A stretch of 6,020 nt of DNA, taken from assembly GCA_029940175.1 (NCBI GenBank), contig JAOZRM010000097.1, positions 5,102 through 11,121 of the forward strand, given 5' to 3'. The notes below the pieces were generated by a model. That model did no database searches and was not told the origin of the DNA. It worked only from the letters and a program-made list of their open reading frames with translations. The DNA comes from Candidatus Sabulitectum sp. (GTDB lineage: Bacteria; Fermentibacterota; Fermentibacteria; Fermentibacterales; JCC-6). The number at the start of each line of letters is the position of its first letter. Position 1 is the stretch's first letter. Positions 1 through 6,020 of this stretch are shown one piece after another. The position numbers and the translations under genes were made by a program.

Positions 1-116
1 GACACAGTATTGTACTTCTTTTCTATATTGTGTAATGATATTAGTACAAATAGATAATATATAGCGTTAATTCTTGGCCTGAGTATTGCTAATGTAGTGG
101 GTAAAAGGAGAAAAAC
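1..116 (+). promoter_or_regulatory. AT-rich leader of clpB with candidate promoter elements and a strong RBS
   Basis: This is the non-coding stretch before clpB. The firm element is the Shine-Dalgarno AAGGAG at 105-110, six bases before the ATG at 117, which fixes the clpB start. Promoter elements are only tentative. TTGTAC at 10-15 is followed after 15 bp by TGTAAT at 31-36 (5 of 6 matches to TATAAT). A second -10-like hexamer, GATAAT, lies at 53-58 but has no convincing -35 partner. A perfect 7-nt inverted repeat, TTGTACT (10-16) and AGTACAA (43-49), brackets the first candidate. I looked for heat-shock control sites: there is no CIRCE element, no CtsR heptamer repeat, and no sigma-32 pair with a CCCCAT-type -10. 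The region may start mid-way through a longer upstream intergenic segment, so the true promoter could lie outside the window. Confidence 0.4.
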
Positions 117-2699
117 ATGACACTAGAAAAACTTACAATCAAAGCCCGGGAGGCAATAACAGAAGCTGTTAACTCTGCTTCTTCCGCAGGGAACCCCGAG
201 GTTACTCCGCTGCACATTCTCTCGGCACTTATCAGTGATGAATCCGGAACAATACCAGGAGTTTTGAATCGTCTTGGTATACAAACAGCTTCCCTCGCCG
301 GAGCCATCGGGAATGCTATGAGCAATCTTCCCCGTTCCTCCGGTGGAGCCCAGCCTGCCTTGTCGCGCTTTTCGCTGAATGTGCTTAAGGCGGCAGAGAA
401 AGCTTCAGAGAGGATGAAAGATGACTTTGTAGCCAGTGAACACATCTTTATGGGAATCTTTTCGTCAAGGGGAAAGGCTACTGAAGTTCTTCAGGAAGCA
501 GGAATAACAGAGGAGAATTTTCTTGAGGCTCTGTCAGAAATAAGAGGATCTTCCAGAGTTACCAGCGAAAACTCTGAGGACAGCTATGAAGCACTGAAAA
601 AGTATACAAAAGATCTTACTGCTCTTGCCAGGCAGCAGAAGCTGGACCCGGTAATAGGCAGGGATGATGAAATCATGCGTACTATGCAGATTCTGTGCAG
701 ACGCAGAAAGAACAATCCTGTTCTGATCGGTGAACCTGGCGTGGGCAAAACTGCCATTGCAGAAGGTCTCGCCGGGAGAATTGCAGAGGGTGATGTTCCA
801 GAGACTCTCAAGAATAAAAGCCTCATGGCCCTGGACATGGGCTCGCTTATTGCAGGCGCAAAATTTCGTGGGGAATTTGAGGAAAGGCTGAAAGCGGTTC
901 TTTCCGAGATTTCTGCCAGTGATGGAAAGGTGATTCTCTTCATCGACGAAATGCATACCCTTGTAGGAGCAGGAGCGGCACAGGGGGCAGTAGATGCTGC
1001 AAACATGCTTAAACCGGCTCTGGCCAGGGGTGATCTGCACTGCATCGGAGCCACAACTCTTGACGAATACAGAAAGTACATAGAAAAGGATGCGGCACTG
1101 GAGAGAAGGTTCCAGCCAGTTCTTGTTGAACCGCCTTCGGTAGAGGACACAGTAAACATACTGAGAGGTCTCAGGGAGAAGTATGAAGTTCACCATGGGA
1201 TTCACATTCAGGATCCCGCACTGGTTGCTGCTGCCACTCTGAGTGACAGATACATTTCCGACAGGTTTCTTCCGGATAAAGCCATTGATCTTGTCGATGA
1301 GGCTGCAAGTCGTCTCAGAATAGAGATTGACAGCATGCCTGCTGAAGTGGATGCACTGAAGAGGCAGATCACCAGACTTGAAATTGCCCGTGAAGGCTTG
1401 AAGCGGGAACGGGATAAGGCTTCGAAGAACAAACTCGGAGATGTCAAGAAAGAAATAGCTGACCTTAAGGAAGAGTATTCTGCCCTGGAGGCAAGATGGA
1501 AGAACGAACGCGAGGCCATTAACCGGACACGTGAGCTTTCCAGGAAGCTTGACGATCTTAAGATCCAGGAGAAGAAAGCAGAGAGAGACGGTGATCTTTC
1601 TGAGGTGGCCCGTATTAGATACGGAGACCTGAGAACCACAGCCGATGAGCTTGAGAATGCAAGAAAAGACCTTGCATCTCTTCAGGAGAACGGTGCTATG
1701 CTCACCGAGGAGATCACAGCAGAGCAGATTGCTGCAGTAGTTTCCAGGTGGACAGGTATTCCAGTATCCAGAATGCTTGAGGGTGAGAGGGAGCGCCTTC
1801 TTCATATGGAACAGGGACTTAAACAGAGGGTTGTTGGTCAGGATGAAGCAGTAGGCGCGGTGTCCAGGGCGATACGCCGCGCAAGGGCAGGAGTACAGGA
1901 CCCGAATCAGCCTCTGGGAAGTTTTATTTTTATGGGTCCTACCGGAGTTGGCAAAACCGAGCTTGCCAAGAGTCTTGCTGATTTTCTCTTTGATAGCCCG
2001 GAAGCCATGATAAGAGTGGATATGAGTGAGTTCATGGAGAAACACTCCGTGTCCCGACTTATCGGAGCTCCTCCGGGTTACGTTGGTTATGATGAAGGTG
2101 GCTATCTTACTGAGGCAATTCGTCGAAAACCATACTCTGTTGTGCTTTTTGATGAGATTGAAAAGGCTCATCCGGATGTTTTCAATGTATTCCTTCAGAT
2201 CCTGGACGAGGGAAGACTCACCGACGGACAGGGCAGAACAGTGGATTTTCGTAATTCAGTGCTCATAATGACCTCGAATCTGGGTAGCGACTGGATCGGA
2301 ACTGTTGGAAGAGATCTTGCTTCAGAGGAAAGAACAAGAAGAGCTACACGGGAACTTGAAGCAAGATTTCGTCCCGAATTCCTTAACAGGATCGACGAGG
2401 TTATTGTGTTTGACTCCCTTTCCCGGGAGCAGATTCGTGGAATAGTCGCAATCCAGATAGACAGGTTGAATGCCATTCTCGCAGGGCAGAACCTATCTCT
2501 CACTGCTTCAGAGAAAGCACTTGATCATCTTGCAGAACTTGGATATGACCCGGCTTATGGCGCAAGACCACTCAAGAGGGTTGTTCAGCGTGAGGTCCAG
2601 AACAGAATGGCTGAAGCTATCCTCAAAGGAGAGATTTCCGAGGGCAGTACGATCAGAGTGGATCTTGATGGAGACAAGCTTGTCTTTATCCCGGAGTAA
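117..2699 (+). CDS. clpB: ATP-dependent protein disaggregase ClpB (Hsp104 family)
   Basis: Cytoplasmic hexameric AAA+ chaperone that, in this family, works with DnaK/DnaJ/GrpE to thread aggregated proteins through its central pore. The 860 residues match the usual length (E. coli 857). The Clp N-domain spans about 1-145. NBD1 has Walker A GEPGVGKT (205-212), pore loop AKFRGEFEER (248-257, with Phe in place of the more common Tyr), Walker B VILFIDE (272-278), sensor GATT (311-314) and arginine fingers in ALERRF (327-332). The charged coiled-coil middle domain (about 400-525) separates ClpB from ClpA. NBD2 has Walker A GPTGVGKT (607-614), pore loop GYVGY (654-658), Walker B VVLFDE (675-680), TSN sensor 1 (719-721), arginine finger R758 and sensor 2 GARPLKR (815-821). 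There is no IGF/IGL loop for ClpP docking, as expected for ClpB. The start is set by AAGGAG six bases upstream. The E. coli-type internal GTG start is absent: the equivalent Val148 is GTT. All key residues are present, so it should be active. An intrinsic terminator follows. Confidence 0.98.
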   Translation: MTLEKLTIKAREAITEAVNSASSAGNPEVTPLHILSALISDESGTIPGVLNRLGIQTASLAGAIGNAMSNLPRSSGGAQPALSRFSLNVLKAAEKASERMKDDFVASEHIFMGIFSSRGKATEVLQEAGITEENFLEALSEIRGSSRVTSENSEDSYEALKKYTKDLTALARQQKLDPVIGRDDEIMRTMQILCRRRKNNPVLIGEPGVGKTAIAEGLAGRIAEGDVPETLKNKSLMALDMGSLIAGAKFRGEFEERLKAVLSEISASDGKVILFIDEMHTLVGAGAAQGAVDAANMLKPALARGDLHCIGATTLDEYRKYIEKDAALERRFQPVLVEPPSVEDTVNILRGLREKYEVHHGIHIQDPALVAAATLSDRYISDRFLPDKAIDLVDEAASRLRIEIDSMPAEVDALKRQITRLEIAREGLKRERDKASKNKLGDVKKEIADLKEEYSALEARWKNEREAINRTRELSRKLDDLKIQEKKAERDGDLSEVARIRYGDLRTTADELENARKDLASLQENGAMLTEEITAEQIAAVVSRWTGIPVSRMLEGERERLLHMEQGLKQRVVGQDEAVGAVSRAIRRARAGVQDPNQPLGSFIFMGPTGVGKTELAKSLADFLFDSPEAMIRVDMSEFMEKHSVSRLIGAPPGYVGYDEGGYLTEAIRRKPYSVVLFDEIEKAHPDVFNVFLQILDEGRLTDGQGRTVDFRNSVLIMTSNLGSDWIGTVGRDLASEERTRRATRELEARFRPEFLNRIDEVIVFDSLSREQIRGIVAIQIDRLNAILAGQNLSLTASEKALDHLAELGYDPAYGARPLKRVVQREVQNRMAEAILKGEISEGSTIRVDLDGDKLVFIPE

Positions 2700-2708
2700 A
2701 TAGAACCT

Positions 2709-2739
2709 GTGCCCCCTGTCTGAACCGGGCAGGGGGCAC
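2709..2739 (+). other. GC-rich hairpin just after clpB
   Basis: A perfect 10-bp inverted repeat, GTGCCCCCTG (2709-2718) and CAGGGGGCAC (2730-2739), begins nine bases after the clpB stop. It can extend inward by one G-U and one C-G pair, leaving a seven-base loop. No T tract follows, so it is not a standard intrinsic terminator by itself. It may protect the 3' end of clpB mRNA, pause polymerase ahead of the terminator at 2773, or act as a non-canonical terminator. The stem is seen directly; its role is inference. Confidence 0.6.
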
Positions 2740-2772
2740 TGCTTGCAGAGACCTCTGTCAAGACTGCATATT

Positions 2773-2799
2773 CCCCTTTCCAGTGGAAGGGGTTTTTTT
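2773..2799 (+). terminator. Rho-independent terminator of clpB
   Basis: An eight-pair stem joins CCCCTTTC (2773-2780) and GGAAGGGG (2785-2792). One pair is G-U and the loop is the tetraloop CAGT. Seven T residues (2793-2799) follow immediately, the textbook layout of an intrinsic terminator. It lies 73 bases after the clpB stop and should end clpB transcripts. The 3' arm also serves as the likely Shine-Dalgarno of the next gene, and the T tract runs into its TTG start, so a terminated transcript would end about at that start codon. Confidence 0.75.
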
Positions 2800-2800
2800 G
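2785..2800 (+). promoter_or_regulatory. Shine-Dalgarno and TTG start of the radical SAM gene, inside the terminator
   Basis: GGAAGGGG (2785-2792) is five bases before TTG at 2798. Starting there gives the N-terminus MRIALVVPPW, typical of cobalamin-binding radical SAM proteins. The in-frame GTG at 2783 would add five residues, but it lies in the hairpin loop and the pyrimidine-rich sequence before it contains no ribosome binding site. No in-frame ATG occurs early enough to keep the first beta strand of the domain. TTG at 2798 is therefore preferred, though GTG 2783 cannot be excluded. Confidence 0.6.
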
Positions 2801-4240
2801 AGGATTGCGCTTGTTGTTCCCCCTTGGGGACCGGATGACATAAGAGCCAGAGATACCCGGGGAATCAGCGGTTGCTGGCCTACTCCCGGGCTTCAGTACA
2901 TTGCAGCTGTTCTTCGTGATCGCGGTCATGATATCAAATTTCTTGAGGGTTTTTTCTACACTAATGAAAAAATGCGTAGAATGGTCAGCGATTTCAATGC
3001 TGATGCTGTAGGTGTGTATGTGATCAGTCTTTTGTGGGACCAGGCGTCCACTTTCATCACTGATTTAAAACATGATAATCCTGATGTATTCACTTTCATC
3101 GGTGGTCATGGTGCCACTGCCATGCCTGACAGGCTTCTTGCGGAGTGTGAAGCACTTGATGTGATCGTCACCGGAGAAGGAGAGATCACTGCCGGGGAGC
3201 TGATTGATGCAGTTGCAGATGGAAAAGATCTAAGCGACATAGCCGGACTGCTCTTTCGTGATGCTGAAGGCAAAGTGGTTAACACTGGAAAAAGATCCAT
3301 GGTCATGGATCTGGATGAATTACCTTTTCCTGCTGTAGAGCTCTGTGAGATGGATAGATACTGGCCTAGTTTTGAGCAGGTTTCCACTGTTCCCGCCATG
3401 CAGATGATAGCAAGCAGAGGCTGTGACGGATCCTGCATCTACTGCTACAAAATGTACGGAAGACACATTCGACTTAGAAGTCCGGATAAGATCGTGGATG
3501 AGATAGAAAGCTATGTGAAGAATTATGGAGTAAGAGAGATAAAATTCTGGGATGAGCACTTCACATTCAACCATGATCATGTGTACAGATTCTGCGAAGA
3601 GATGATAAACAGGAATGTAAATGTGAGATGGTGGGTTTCCTGCCGCGCAGACTCAGTAGACAAGAAATTACTCAGGGCTATGAAAGCCGCCGGTTGCTGG
3701 TGTATAAACTTTGGTGTGGAGAGCGGTGTTCAGAAGAATCTGGATACTCTATTAAAGTTCGAAACTATCGATCGAATCAGACTGGCAGTTAAGCTTGCAC
3801 ACAGCGTTGGGATCAAAACCCACACAACCTACATTTTCGGTATCCCCGGAGAAACTTTCAAGGAAGGTCTTGAAACAATTGATTTTGCAAGGGAACTGGC
3901 AAGTTTCACAGTAGAGTTCTTTCCAATCACTCCTTTTCCGGGTACTCCGTTGTACAAAGGTGTCATGCAGGGAAAGTTCGGTAAAATGTCCAGCAATCTT
4001 GACGATCAGGGAATGCTTCTTGACAGACCGTGTTTTGTGCCGTTCAGCATGACTGCTGATGATATCATGGAACTTAGAAGACTTGCCTATATAAGGTATT
4101 TTCTCCGTCCGGCCTTTATTGTTTACAGACTGAAGAACCTGATGTCCGCTTTTCAGCTCAGAGCCATGTTCCATGGAGCATGGAGTCTTCTTCAGATGGT
4201 GGGTCAACAGATAGACAAGCTGGTTAAACCTGGGGGCTGA
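2798..4240 (+). CDS. B12-binding domain / radical SAM protein, substrate unknown
   Basis: Predicted cytoplasmic radical SAM enzyme of the cobalamin-binding-domain class (COG1032-like; relatives include BchE and HpnJ). Numbered from TTG 2798, the product has 480 residues. A Rossmann-like B12-binding domain covers about 1-145, with MRIALVVPPW at the start, GGHGATAMP (102-110) and TGEGE (125-129). As in most of this class, no DxHxxG cobalamin-ligand motif is visible. The radical SAM core has CxxxCxxC cysteines 209, 213 and 216 for the 4Fe-4S cluster, then FWDEHFTFN (250-258), FGVESG (305-310), IFGIPGET (346-353) and PFPGTPLY (379-386). The C-terminal 75 residues or so are helical and partly hydrophobic, with no second cysteine cluster, so it is not a SPASM or MiaB/RimO-type protein. 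It is first in an operon with two glycosyltransferase-like genes, suggesting a reaction on a lipid, sugar or polyprenyl-linked intermediate (methylation, cyclisation or rearrangement). The class is clear; the reaction cannot be told from sequence. The start is discussed at 2785. Confidence 0.9.
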   Translation: MRIALVVPPWGPDDIRARDTRGISGCWPTPGLQYIAAVLRDRGHDIKFLEGFFYTNEKMRRMVSDFNADAVGVYVISLLWDQASTFITDLKHDNPDVFTFIGGHGATAMPDRLLAECEALDVIVTGEGEITAGELIDAVADGKDLSDIAGLLFRDAEGKVVNTGKRSMVMDLDELPFPAVELCEMDRYWPSFEQVSTVPAMQMIASRGCDGSCIYCYKMYGRHIRLRSPDKIVDEIESYVKNYGVREIKFWDEHFTFNHDHVYRFCEEMINRNVNVRWWVSCRADSVDKKLLRAMKAAGCWCINFGVESGVQKNLDTLLKFETIDRIRLAVKLAHSVGIKTHTTYIFGIPGETFKEGLETIDFARELASFTVEFFPITPFPGTPLYKGVMQGKFGKMSSNLDDQGMLLDRPCFVPFSMTADDIMELRRLAYIRYFLRPAFIVYRLKNLMSAFQLRAMFHGAWSLLQMVGQQIDKLVKPGG

Positions 4241-4244
4241 GCCT

Positions 4245-5237
4245 TTGAATATTACCATAGTGGTACCAGTACACAACAATTCCAGTACGATTAAGAGGGT
4301 TATTGAGCCTCTGAAGAAAGAACTTCTTCCAGGTGACAGCATTCTCGCAGTGGATGATCGTTCAGTAGATAATTCATGTTCATTGTTGAGTGAAATGGGA
4401 ATTCGGGTTATTCCAAGCTCAGGAAAACCCGGTGCTGCAGGAACAAGAAATACAGGTGGATCTCTAGCTGAGACCAGCTGGATATTGTTCGTAGATGCAG
4501 ATGCTGTTGTACAGTCGGGCTGGAGGCAGCAGCTTACTGAGCGTAGCAATGGTATTCAAGCTGTTCAGGCGATTTACAGTAGAAACGCAGTGGGGAAGTC
4601 CGCTGCGACATTTTACAAGAACTACTACTACTTCCATACCTTCACAAGAAGGATCCGCGGCCCCTTCATAAAAGGGTGCGGAACGTTTTTCTTTGCGGTT
4701 AGAACGGATGTCTTCAAAAAGCTTCAGGGATTTGACGAGAATATTGCAGGCGCTACAATTGAGGATGCCGATTTCTCCGAGAGGCTCTGGGCCGGTGGTG
4801 GTAGAATCGTCATTGCCCCTGAGATCGAGATCTTCCACCTCAGAGAATACACTACCAGGGAATTGTTTCGTTATGAGTGGAATATGATGAAGGCAAAAGC
4901 ACTCTACATACTGCGCAGAGACCGCTCCAGAGGCGCACCTTCAATTAGTGTTGCCGGTTTCAGAGAGATGATCTCTGTTCTCTCCGGAGCATTCTTTTCC
5001 TGGATCTTTGTTATTGGTCTCATCTTGTGGGGAGCAGGGTTGAACTGGGGAGTGTTCATGGCATTGACCGGTTTGATCATTACAGCAGCAGGTCAACTTT
5101 CTTTCAAGTATCATGCAGTACAGGATGGTGGTTTCCGTGGAGCCAGAGCCTGTTTTTTCATTCTTCCTGACCTTCTGTTAATAATTCCCGCAACTGTCGC
5201 TGCTGTATTTGTCTATCTTACAGGAAGAAGATACTGA
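4245..5237 (+). CDS. Membrane-anchored family 2 glycosyltransferase
   Basis: Likely inverting GT-A glycosyltransferase that moves a sugar from a nucleotide-sugar to a lipid or glycan acceptor on the inner face of the membrane. The 330 residues begin with the GT2 signature: ITIVVPVHNN (3-12), AVDDRS (35-40), GAAGTRN (63-69) and the metal/nucleotide-binding DAD at 84-86 in LFVDAD. EDADFSERL (173-181) is at the usual catalytic-base position. The C-terminus carries about three hydrophobic segments (roughly 244-262, 266-284 and 303-325) that anchor it in the membrane. The start is TTG 4245, with a GGGGG run at 4232-4236 as ribosome binding site. The conserved first strand starts right at residue 2, so a later start would damage the fold. 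It begins four bases after the radical SAM stop and its stop codon overlaps the next start by one base, which implies translational coupling. Donor and acceptor are unknown. Confidence 0.92.
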   Translation: MNITIVVPVHNNSSTIKRVIEPLKKELLPGDSILAVDDRSVDNSCSLLSEMGIRVIPSSGKPGAAGTRNTGGSLAETSWILFVDADAVVQSGWRQQLTERSNGIQAVQAIYSRNAVGKSAATFYKNYYYFHTFTRRIRGPFIKGCGTFFFAVRTDVFKKLQGFDENIAGATIEDADFSERLWAGGGRIVIAPEIEIFHLREYTTRELFRYEWNMMKAKALYILRRDRSRGAPSISVAGFREMISVLSGAFFSWIFVIGLILWGAGLNWGVFMALTGLIITAAGQLSFKYHAVQDGGFRGARACFFILPDLLLIIPATVAAVFVYLTGRRY

Positions 5238-6020
5238 TGAAAAAGCTTGTTCTACCATCTCTGGCATTCATTCTTCTCGCAGGTTTTGCCGTTTATTCTC
5301 TGTCTGGATCGAGATTGTCGGGACCTGCAGATAAAGCTGTACAGCTATTTACTGTGTTTCCTGCAGTTCTGTTGTTTTCCCTGTGGGGAAGCAGTGTATT
5401 CAAGAGTGATCCGGTGAGGAATACTCTGTTACGGGTTGAAGCTCTTTCTACCGGTGCATTTCTCATCCCTGTTCTTTTCTTCGTTTTCCTTATTACCCTT
5501 TTTGTGGCCAGAGGTCCTCTGGAGGGCATCCCCAAGGGAGGAGACGAGGCTGCTTACCTTTTTCAAAGCAGGATATTTGCAGCAGGTCAAACCATGGCTC
5601 CAGCTCCTGAGGTTCACAGCCCGAGAGATCTTTTTCCGTTCAGACATTTCATCTTCAGGAACCAGCATTGGTATGTGATGTACACCCCGATGCATTCTCT
5701 GCTCATGGTGCCTTTTACCCTGGTTGGTCTTTCATGGCTTATGGGGCCAGTGGAGTCTGTAATTGCACTGCTTGGAGCATTCCTGCTAATGCGGAGGCTG
5801 GCAGGTGAGAATACTGCCAGACTTGGTGCAGTGGTAATGGCATTGTCCCCGTATTTTCTCTTCATGGGAGCCAGCCACATGGCGCACAACACAAATCTTC
5901 TTTTTGTTACATGGGCTTTGTATTTACTTACCGCTGGAATTCAGGATAAAAACATTCTTTTTCAAGTTTTAAGCGGACTTCTTCTTGGACTTGCTCTGAA
6001 TACAAAACCATATCCCATTA
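5237..6020 (+). CDS. Polytopic membrane protein, GT-C / family 39-like glycosyltransferase (partial, 3' end outside window)
   Basis: An open frame of 261 codons runs from ATG 5237 to the window edge with no stop. Its ATG overlaps the TGA of the glycosyltransferase gene by one base (TGATG), and AGGAAG at 5222-5227 can serve as ribosome binding site. The product starts MKKLVLPSLAF and is strongly hydrophobic. Likely membrane segments are near 4-22, 35-52, 70-91, 153-169, 172-186, 195-211, 219-235 and 240-254. After the third segment comes a long loop with GGDEAAYLFQSRIFAAG (101-117). The acidic DE pair (103-104) fits the first-loop catalytic acidic residue of GT-C enzymes such as the PMT/ArnT group. 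YTPMHSLLMVP (149-159) and FMGASHMAHNTNLLF (209-223) resemble recurrent motifs of bacterial GT39-like proteins. Such enzymes use polyprenyl-phosphate sugars outside the cytoplasmic membrane. The frame is certain and the family likely; the substrate is unknown. Roughly half the protein is missing, judged by usual family length. Confidence 0.8.
   Translation, partial: MKKLVLPSLAFILLAGFAVYSLSGSRLSGPADKAVQLFTVFPAVLLFSLWGSSVFKSDPVRNTLLRVEALSTGAFLIPVLFFVFLITLFVARGPLEGIPKGGDEAAYLFQSRIFAAGQTMAPAPEVHSPRDLFPFRHFIFRNQHWYVMYTPMHSLLMVPFTLVGLSWLMGPVESVIALLGAFLLMRRLAGENTARLGAVVMALSPYFLFMGASHMAHNTNLLFVTWALYLLTAGIQDKNILFQVLSGLLLGLALNTKPYPI

Noticed and set aside
81..92. CIRCE-like half site (GAGT followed by TTGCTAA) upstream of clpB
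   Set aside because: It has an insertion relative to the GAGTGCTAA half site, and no matching TTAGCACTC arm lies nine bases upstream.
534..2171. A 545-codon open frame on the - strand, antisense to clpB
   Set aside because: It lies wholly opposite a highly conserved ClpB coding sequence, has no recognisable domain, and its composition (rich in Cys, Ser, Leu and His) is typical of the reverse frame of a real gene. Long antisense frames are common opposite well-used codon patterns.
2294..2305. ClpP-docking IGF/IGL tripeptide suggested by Ile-Gly-Thr at ClpB residues 727-729
   Set aside because: The third residue is Thr rather than Phe or Leu, and the position is closer to the TSN sensor than the ClpA/ClpC loop. 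The middle domain also marks the protein as ClpB.
3752..4549. A 265-codon - strand frame spanning the radical SAM/GT2 junction
   Set aside because: Its translation shows no known motif, and it lies opposite conserved parts of two strongly supported genes.
5436..5678. An 80-codon + strand frame inside the last gene
   Set aside because: It is out of frame with the longer open frame from 5237 that shows GT-C-like motifs and overlaps the upstream stop by one base. It has no ribosome binding site or domain of its own.

Overview
The window looks like a piece of chromosome from an uncultured, probably Gram-negative-type bacterium of moderate GC content. Nothing in it supports a confident phylum assignment, and there is no phage, insertion-sequence, CRISPR or RNA-gene signature. 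All four recognisable genes lie on the + strand and fill almost the whole window.

Layout. Positions 1-116 are an AT-rich leader with a clear ribosome binding site. Positions 117-2699 encode a complete 860-residue ClpB disaggregase with both AAA+ modules and the coiled-coil middle domain. Positions 2700-2797 are a short intergenic stretch with two hairpins: a GC-rich stem without a T tract, then a classic intrinsic terminator. Next come three tightly packed genes: a cobalamin-binding-type radical SAM protein (2798-4240), a family 2 glycosyltransferase with a C-terminal membrane anchor (4245-5237), and the first 261 codons of a polytopic membrane protein resembling GT-C/family 39 glycosyltransferases (5237 to the window edge). 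The gaps are 4 nt and then a 1-nt overlap, so these three almost certainly form one operon that continues past the window.

Function. ClpB is a housekeeping/heat-shock chaperone and probably has no functional link to the genes after it. The downstream trio (radical SAM enzyme, membrane GT2, GT-C-like integral membrane glycosyltransferase) suggests synthesis or modification of a lipid-linked or surface glycoconjugate. The actual product cannot be read from the sequence.

The most unusual local structure is at 2773-2800. The 3' arm of the clpB terminator is also the best Shine-Dalgarno sequence for the radical SAM gene, and the terminator T tract runs into that gene's TTG start codon. I found no clear evidence of a wholly new biological system. 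The best leads are this terminator/start overlap and the unassigned radical SAM-glycosyltransferase operon.
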